From: Bolinopsis microptera
Lineage: Eukaryota > Ctenophora > Tentaculata > Lobata > Bolinopsidae
Length of the DNA stretch: 64,000 nt
Assembly: GCF_026151205.1 (NCBI RefSeq)
Contig: NC_087084.1
Span: forward strand, 5,449,538 to 5,513,537
Reading direction: 5' to 3'
Notes under the pieces: generated by a model
What the model was told of the DNA's origin: nothing
Seen by the model: only the letters and a program-made list of their open reading frames with translations
The model's database searches: none
Made by a program: the position numbers and the translations under genes
Shown here: positions 13,701 to 22,700 of the stretch, piece by piece
Numbering within the stretch: the stretch's first letter is position 1
Layout: each line of letters begins with the position of its first letter

Positions 13701-16700
13701 AGGTAAATCTCTTGAATGGTCTGAGGTCGCCAATGACAATAAACTATCACGTAGTACAATACATGTATAACAATTAACACAGGTTATCTATATTATATCG
13801 TATCACATAACTCAAGTTTACACTGAGTAGCTAATGGTAGCTGGTGTTGAAGGTTAAGCTCGAGGTATGTAGGTATGTAATATCATGCCAAACATATTTG
13901 TACAATTTATTTAAACTTGCATTACTATATTATATAATGAGTCATTGTTGTTTAGTTGAATGGTGCAAAAGGTTCTTAGGACTACGACTGCTAATGTTGG
14001 TAGAAACGTTATCACTTATTTGTCCGTTTTACTAATTTCTTAAATTGCTATCAAATTATAACCTAAACCAGACTAGAACGATCAGGGTCCGTTTGTTAGC
14101 GTTTAATTCACTTATTGTATAGTCACTTAGTCAGATTGAGTTTAGGTTCCGTCGCGGTATGGCAAAAATGTTCCGAACATTGTTTCCTTTAGTTACCGTT
14201 TACTTATCGTTTAGTAGTTCCGTTTAGTGTCAATTGAAATGTTCCCATGCCCATCGCTAGCCCATTCTGTACGAAGCACGTGCTTACTTTACTTTACAGT
14301 TAAGTTTTACCGGCATATAAGGTAAGCATATTTTTCTAACCTTTCTTATATATTTCCTTACTAAATTATGTATAAACGTTTAAAACTAAGTTGTGAACGT
14401 TTAAAGTTTTAAAGTTTTGTTTAACTAAGTTTAAAACTAAGATATTCACATGATGCTGCCCATCAAATTAAGATAAAAAACCAACCTAGCTTGATCACAT
14501 GATCAAATACAGATTGAGATAAGAAACCAACCTAGTGAAGAGTTCACCACCAGGAATACTCTCCATAATAACATAAACATTCTCCCTGTCCTCGTATATA
14601 TCGGTTACTGGACACTGCGGGTGCCGAGTGTTAGTTATATGGTGGTTTAAAATATTTCCTTGTTTAAGAAATAAGTGTTAAAATAAGAATTAGAATTAGA
14701 ATTAGGACCAAATTTAAAATCAAATTTAGAATAAAATTTAGCATCGAATTTAGAAAGTTAGAATCGAATTAGACATTTGAAATGGAAATCATTTAGAAAT
14801 AGTTGGTCGCAGATAAAACTACCATTATTACCAACTTCCAACCATTATTTGGTTGCTTTACATCTTGTATTACAACTTGTAGTTGTATTATATGTGTATG
14901 ACAACTTGACATTTGTATTTAATTCAAGTTCCCTTGCTGTATAATTCTGTATTATTTGATGAAAGTCTCAAATCAAATCATGGCCCTCTTATTCACGTGA
15001 CTTACAATATTAGGATGTCTCACTCTGGATATCGTTCTTGCCATCTCCTCTGCGCTGGACAAGTCGTTTCCTTGTAGATAACTCTGAAATATTTTATTGA
15101 AGTTTTAACAATATGCTTACATTTTACCTATCATCCGGATGGTTTACTGAAACATTTAATGAATTGCCGTTTAAGTAATTTTACCTGCTTGCACGATTAG
15201 GGATGTTTATCATATATATTTTACATACAATTTATTGGCGTTATATAAGTATATAGTAGCACTTTACCCCTCACTATTAGTCGCTTGGCTGTGGCGGAGT
15301 CTAACAAGTGACTAGGTGAGCGGGCGGGCCGCAGCACTCTTGTTGTCGGAACCTATCTACAGTAACAACTATCTGTTTGGTCTACTGAGAAACCTATTTT
15401 GGTAGATCCATTGACACTCAAAAACTATGATGACATAGTATCTTGCTGTCCTGCATTGTCAAATTTTAAGTTATGTAGTAGCATATTATAATTATATCAT
15501 TCATACTACATTATTACATATTTATTATTCGTTTTTGCTAATGTTGACGGGAACAAAGCTAGCTGGCTTGATCTTTGAGCGACAAAATTATCCCGATAAT
15601 GCTAAAATATTCTTTATACATTTAATATAATATGTTTGTAGTTACAATTCCACCGTGACGGACACCACGATTATGCCATTTTTTAAAGTTCAAACGAATG
15701 TTGTGCTCAGGATGTTGCTTCTTTATCAGCTTAAACTATTTATTAGTCCACATTTAACCTTTCTATAGGTTGTGTGAAAATTTCAGACCCCTACCATTAT
15801 TACTTTCTGAGATAGCACCCCTGTGACGGACGCGACTTAAATATGACACTTTTTTTGGGTGTCTACTCAGAAGGTACCCAAATCTATCTCAAAACGTTAT
15901 CTATTATCTCTAATTTGGACATGCAGTGATAGAAAAAGGTTTAGGGATTTCTGAGATACCATTTTTTTGGAGATTGCTCAGTTTTTGTTCGCGTGGCGCC
16001 ATTTTCAAATTGTGACGGACGTGACTGTGACGGACACACGTTTTTTTCAATTTCTCCAAATCTTCTATTTGACACTTTTATCTTGTTCAGTGACCTTCAT
16101 TCTATATTTATGCCAATTTTTAGGCCGCTAGTACTTCCACGAGGTCTGCAATAGCCAAAATCGTCCATTTTGGGCATACGCGAGGGTATCAATCTAGGGG
16201 CAGCAATTATTTCTCTACTTGAACAAATTTATAACTCTGGTAAAACATTCATCTCTGTTCAACACATCAGACTGTTGAGACCATCTCCCAAAAGTTTCAT
16301 TACTTTAGTGTTTAAAATGTGGAAGATATTGAATTTTTACTTCAAAAATATGCGAAAATAGGGTAAAGTCCATTTTTTGTGCCTTTTACCCCTGAAAAAG
16401 GTTAAGGCAAATAAAATGGCAAAACTCAGTAAATTTAATTATTGAATTGCATATGATGTTATTTGATAGTCTAGTCAACATAGTCAAACCTTATTTGACT
16501 TCAATTTGTCTTGGTTTTAGTCAAAATAATGGAAATATGGATAAAAATGGCTAAAAGTGAGCCGTACGCCCATATCTCCATATATGGGCATATACAAAAT
16601 TATACATAACTCAGTCATTTTCTGTCCAATTTTCGATTTGACAACATCGTTTTGTTAAGAACGGTCTCAGCTTTAACAAAAATGCATTTAAAGTCTGTTA

Positions 16701-19700
16701 AAAGATTTTTTGGAGCATTTTCAAAAAAATGTGACGGACGCGACAAGTTGGGACCCCCCTTCCAAACATTTTTTCTTAAAAGATACAAGCCTGATAATTT
16801 CTACGGTACTCCCTTACCTTCAGAAGAGATAGGTTATAGTGGTTTTTTGAATATAAATAGCACTATGTGGCTCTGAAAAAACTTTTTTGCTTAATTTTGT
16901 GACGGACGCGACACCATCTTTGTGGAAATTTTTTAGAAAAATTATTTGAGTAACGGTTTTGAAACTTTGCATGGCTCTCATTCTTATGCCTATGCTTAAG
17001 TGTATGAATTTTCATAGAGAAATATTCCTGCATACCCAAACTATGGCCCTTTGAAAATTTGAATGATTTTTTTCATTTCCGAGTAGTGTTCCTTTGAATG
17101 AGAAAAATCAAAAGTTAATGCAATATGAAACAAAAAACTTTTGTTGACCTGTAAGGTTAAGAGTCTAATGAAAATATTTTAACCAAAATTAGGTGCCTAT
17201 CTTAACATTTTTCATTTTCACCAAGTGGAACCTTACCGTGGACCTTCCGTATATTAAAATAATTTAATTTTAATGGTGGTAAACCACCATTAAAATTAAA
17301 TTATTTTACGGAATATAATAAACCGTACTAATCGTTCGAACATCCTGAGGCTTTTCTCAGGATCGCAGGTCACGTGGTCGCCATGGTCACGTGATTGCCA
17401 TGGTCACGTGGTCACCATGTGACAGCTGTTTTCAAGGTCACATGACACACGACGCAATGCTCCCCTTACACAGAACAAATGCTCAATGCGAGTGTTCCTA
17501 TGGTATCGATCGTACGTTTTAATAATAATATTGGGAGGGAACTCCACTGCTATAATCACGTTTACTTTTCCTCACTACAACATTTTATCACTGACGGTCC
17601 AGATTTGCAGCAAAACTTTAAAGTCGGCTCGAAATACTTATTGCTCTGTAACCAAGCAAATGATAAACGTGACTAATTAGAACATTTAGGGCAGTGGGAA
17701 CGTGACATGAAACCGCTATAGTCTAGAGGCAGGAAGTGTTTAATTTTCCTGTCGACAAGTCTTGAAAATTACATTGAATATGTATTACTAATTATTACTT
17801 CAACATATTTCCTCGACATTTCGTGCTACACTCCGTTTGGGTACATTTGACTTATACTAGGTGGGGAATACTGTTTAAATGTTCGATTTTTCAACCCTGT
17901 CTTATTTTCAGCTTGATACTGATAGAATTTGTGAATTTGGATGGATCATCTAGAGTTCGTGATTTGATTGTCTATTTAAAGTCGTCGTATTAACCTTATA
18001 AACTGAACAATTACTACTGTGTCACTTGATTTTGAAGGACGATGCTATCTTGAGAATGTATCAGGGGCGTGCCCCTGGAATGTATCATCATATAATTCGT
18101 CATCTAGGAACGTAATCAGGGACTAGAAACCGAGATTTATACACTATACATGTACATTATACATTATACATTATACATTATACAGGCGACACAGTTTCAG
18201 TATCACTCGTGTAATTAACCATTACAGTGCTTGAAACAGCGACGGAAACAGTTGTTTTCCAGTTACTTGCCTTGTTTCATTTTGTCTACGTGTGATAAGT
18301 CTGTCTTGTCTAAGTCTACAAAGCTGCCATATAGCCTGACTGACAATTTTCTCGACTGACTGACAATGTTTCTTCTTTTCCCCATTTAGAATACAAAGAT
18401 TAGTACATTTTAGCTTATGATTAATATTATATTTTTACCTATAGTTTACCTAGATTGTATATCCATTATATATCACAATGTTACCAACTCACAATGTTAC
18501 CAACTCACAATGCTACCAACTCACAATGTTACCAACTCACAATGTTACCAACTCACAATGCTACCAACTCACAATGTTACCAACTCACAATGTTACCAAC
18601 TCACAATGCTACCAACTCACGTGGTGACGCTAACATTCACCCAGAAACCACTGATACCATCGCTGCCATACTATCTTACTATATAGTACTACCCTACTAT
18701 CATAGAATAACAAAGAACATCCTATATGGGCCTCCCCCAGCCTCGGATCTTAGGATTGGATTTGCAAAAATTCATAAGACAAACTGCTTAAGAAAAGCTA
18801 AGACTGCAAAAAAAGCTGAGACAAAATTTAAGCGAACCTGAGATGTCAAAATAACCTAAGACAGCGAAAAAACCTGAGACAAAATTTAAGAAATCCCGAG
18901 ACAGCGAAAAAACCTGAGACAAAATTTAAGAAATCCCAAGACAGCGAAAAAACCTGAGACAAAATTTAAGAAATCCTGAGACGCGCGAAAAAACCTAAGA
19001 CAAAATTTAAGAAATCCCGAGACAGCGAAAAATCCTGAGACAAAATATAAGAAAACCTGAGACAGCGACAAATCCTGAGACAAAATTTAAGAAAACCTGA
19101 GACAGCGAAAAATATTTAGATAGAATTTATACAATAACCACAAGAATATACAATATGGATATTACATCTTTTTATTTCTTTCAAAGAATATAATAAATAC
19201 AATATTACTAGGTATAGTAGGAATGTCAATAAGTCAATAGAATTTGTCTAAAATCTCTATGTGCCTGCTAATGAAGTGAGTATCCTAGATCATATCTTTA
19301 CAGGTAGGACTGTATAATGGGGGCCCCGATGTTATAGCGGACATCATCCCCCTCCCTCCTTATGCCCCTTCTGAAAAGCTACGAAGTTAACTTTCTAATA
19401 AGTTACAACGACAACTAGTCTCTCGTTTTACTCCCTACTGTACTGGATTACTCGTCAATCCAGGTATATGAGTTTGAATCCCAGTGTCACCTAGTCTAGG
19501 GAGTAACTAAGGATCCATTGGATCTATGCGATCTCCTCGGTCGACTCAGCCGAATGATAGGAAACTTAATTGAGGGTTAAATGAGGATGGGTACCTGTTA
19601 AAAGTTCAAGAAACTTCCTAGGATACCCCTTCAGTGCATACTGTAAACATAGTGCTATTAACTATTAACTATGAGTATATGTGAGAATGATCCTGAAACT

Positions 19701-22700
19701 CTTAAGATATATTATAGTCTAGTTGGGTTTTCCATATAAGCACAGTAGTGTACACAATCTTTGTATTTGGGCATATTTCAAAACTGGTTCCACTTGGAGG
19801 AAATTTCAGAAATGCTTTTATCAATCCAATTTTGGAAATTTTAGAATGTTTGAACTTTATACTTTGAAAATCTGCAATATTGGAGACATCAATCTACTCT
19901 ATCATGCAAAAATAGCTCATTCTATCATCGACACTAAAACAATCCTCAAAAGTGTGCTCTACTTCATAACGTCTCTAGATTAGGCCTTTACTTGAACTAA
20001 ACCCAAATTTTGTGTGTTAGTATATGAGATTTCATTTTTACAGACTGATATAAAGCCCAATCAAGGAGAAAGAGCTAACATGGGGAAAATGTGGTTTAAA
20101 AAATTTTGTCACTCCGTAACAAAAAAGTGTCAAAAAGTTATCTATTCTCTTAACTACACGCCTATTGCATTCCATATTTTCTGAAGTATCTCAGTGACCT
20201 TACACTAAGATTTTCCAACATTTTCGATTGATAACATTATTATTTAAGAGGAGATATGATGAGCCAAACTTTGGTCACTCCGTAACGCTGTGTTACGGAG
20301 TGACAAATTCAAGGGACATTGTCACTCCGTAACGAATTTTTTTATTGACATTTCAAGATTTACAGTTGTTATTGACCTTGTAATTATGTAATCACATAAT
20401 TACGCTCTACCTGGAGCATGGTGCCTGGGGCTATTGGGATATGAGCCGAAACACAAGGAAAGATCACGTATTTTTGGATAAGTTGCAGCATGACCTGATC
20501 ACATCTTTATGCTATTTCAAGTGTACTATTAACTATAGTACACCATCTTAGTATATATCAAACACACACACATTGAAGTCTATTAACTATAGACTGGGCT
20601 ATTAACTATAGCCTGTACTATTAACTATAGTACACCATCTTAGTTGCTAAATCATGATTTAGCAATTCAGAAATTAGCAACTGATTAATCAGTTGCTAAT
20701 TTCTGATTTACCTTACGACATGGCTTTGATGGGGAAAGGGAGGGCTCGTATATGTAGAGAGAAAAAGAAGATGGATCCTGTTAAGTGGGCAGACTACAAG
20801 AGGAAAGATGCTTTGAGAAAGTCAAACTATAGGAGGACAGCTGAAAAAAATGATCCAGTCCTGTTTGAAAGCATCAAACTTAATGATCAGGTATGGAAGA
20901 GGAGTGCAGAAGGAAAGCAAGACCAGTTCCAGGAACCTTGAAAGTGCACCACATTGTCCGTTCTTTCACAGATAACAGCTGCATCCTCACCTTTAGGGAC
21001 ACGTCAGTTGATGGATCTTTGATAAAGAAGATAGAGTATGCCGATGAATCATCTGCTCAGACGACTTCAACAACAGTTATTGGAGAGGAGGAAACACCAT
21101 CATCTTCTAACAGCTGTGAAACTTACAACATTGATCAATTCGTGATTGTTAACTGGGAGGGTGAACTTTACCCAGGAAAAGTTATTGGCAAGCCAGACAG
21201 CAGTAACCTTACCGTTAAGTGCCTTGTACCAGCTGGAAAACCTGGATCAATCTGGAAATGGCCTGACAAAGAGGACGTCCATGATTACGAACTTAGTGAC
21301 GTGAAAGGAGCTATTGGTATGCCGAAGCTTTTGCCGGGAACAGGGAGAAGAATAGAGTTTGAAGTACCTGAACTTGCTTATAAGTGGGGTGTAAAGGTTT
21401 GAATTTTCGTTAATCTGTGTACATTGTACAGTTTATAACTTTAAACAAATAAGCCCAGATTTTTAAACATTTCATTATGAAATGTCACTCTGTAACAGAT
21501 TCTTAACCGAGTAATATTTGTAGAAAGTTAAACCAATGAGACTGATTTTTATGCAATTGTTTATATTTTTCAAACAGTGATTTAAATGTGCTGTATTTTA
21601 AGGGAAATTTACAGAGTTGTAAGCTCCAGGGTTGATTTTTTATCACATGATCGTATTTTTATTCATAATTGTGATCAAGACTAATGAATTGTACCAGATT
21701 TGATTTATTTCACATCAATAAATTTGTGTGTCTACCTTGTTTAAGTGTTATCTATCTAATTTTGAAAAGAATTCTACTATTTAGAGCCAGGAACAGGATG
21801 AAAAATGATGAAAAATTCGAGTGGAATGAGAGACTGTTTGATGCGTCACTCCGTAACAGTCACTCCGTAACAATCCCCAAAATTTTTGAAGCCTCAAATT
21901 TTTTATTCCTTAGGCAATACACACTTTTTCTTGATTAATTATTGAAGGAAAATGTCTGAAAAGTGCCTGGAAGCCGTCAAAATGCAACTTTCAAGAATAT
22001 CTGAGATAAAAATAAGGTCAGAATAAGGGTGTACCAAAATCTGAAAATTTATCTAGTCACTCCGTAACGAAATTTCGACTTTTAATTACTCAAAAACGGA
22101 TTGATTTCTCACTATTATCTTTGGCAGATATGTAAATCGTAGGTTTGAAAAGCCTTAGAAACATAATTTAACCAATAATGAACCTGTTTTCTTGGACATT
22201 TTTCGGAAAAAATGGGTAAAATTGTCACACCGTAACATTCTATAGTTTTGAAATAAGCCCATTTATCTTATGTGTTTTATCGTGTACACAGTACAGACAG
22301 TTCCAATTAGATGCAGAAGAGTTGTTTATGTTCCCACTTCCCGATTACAATTATGACAAACTCAAAATAGAGGATTGTATGCGATAAATATGTACATCGA
22401 AAATTTTAATGGAGTATCACCCGAGTAGCTCAGCAGCTACCTTACAAGACATTTTTATAACGTACGAAATGCGACGGTTTTCCCGAAATTTCGCCATATT
22501 TTCGGACCGCCAAAATTTCGGTCGTCGTAATAGAATCCGTCGCATTATTTTTAGCTTATTCCAATAATTGTGGCTTCATCGATTCATTTTGTTCTTGAAA
22601 AGTTAGTGATATGATGGTGGGACAAATAAACACAATATTCCATGATGAATTTAATGTCAAGTAATACGTTTTAAATTTACAATAAATTACATTTATGTGC

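Larger units (their letters stand above)
20040..22260 (+). mobile_element. Iterated-word element, GTCACTCCGTAAC type, with ORF
   Basis: The 13-bp word GTCACTCCGTAAC occurs at 20108, 20274, 20321, 21845, 21859 and 22056, inverted at 20292, and with one change at 21484 and 22224. The outer left pair is 166 bp apart and the outer right pair 168 bp apart. Between the two clusters are a palindrome array and a coding region. This arrangement suggests binding sites for an element-encoded protein. Limits are estimated from the outermost words. Confidence 0.55.

Noticed and set aside
18417-18841. Two long frames with NVTNSQCYQLTMLPT-type repeats
   Set aside because: They are translations of the 48-bp satellite period, which happens to be a multiple of three.
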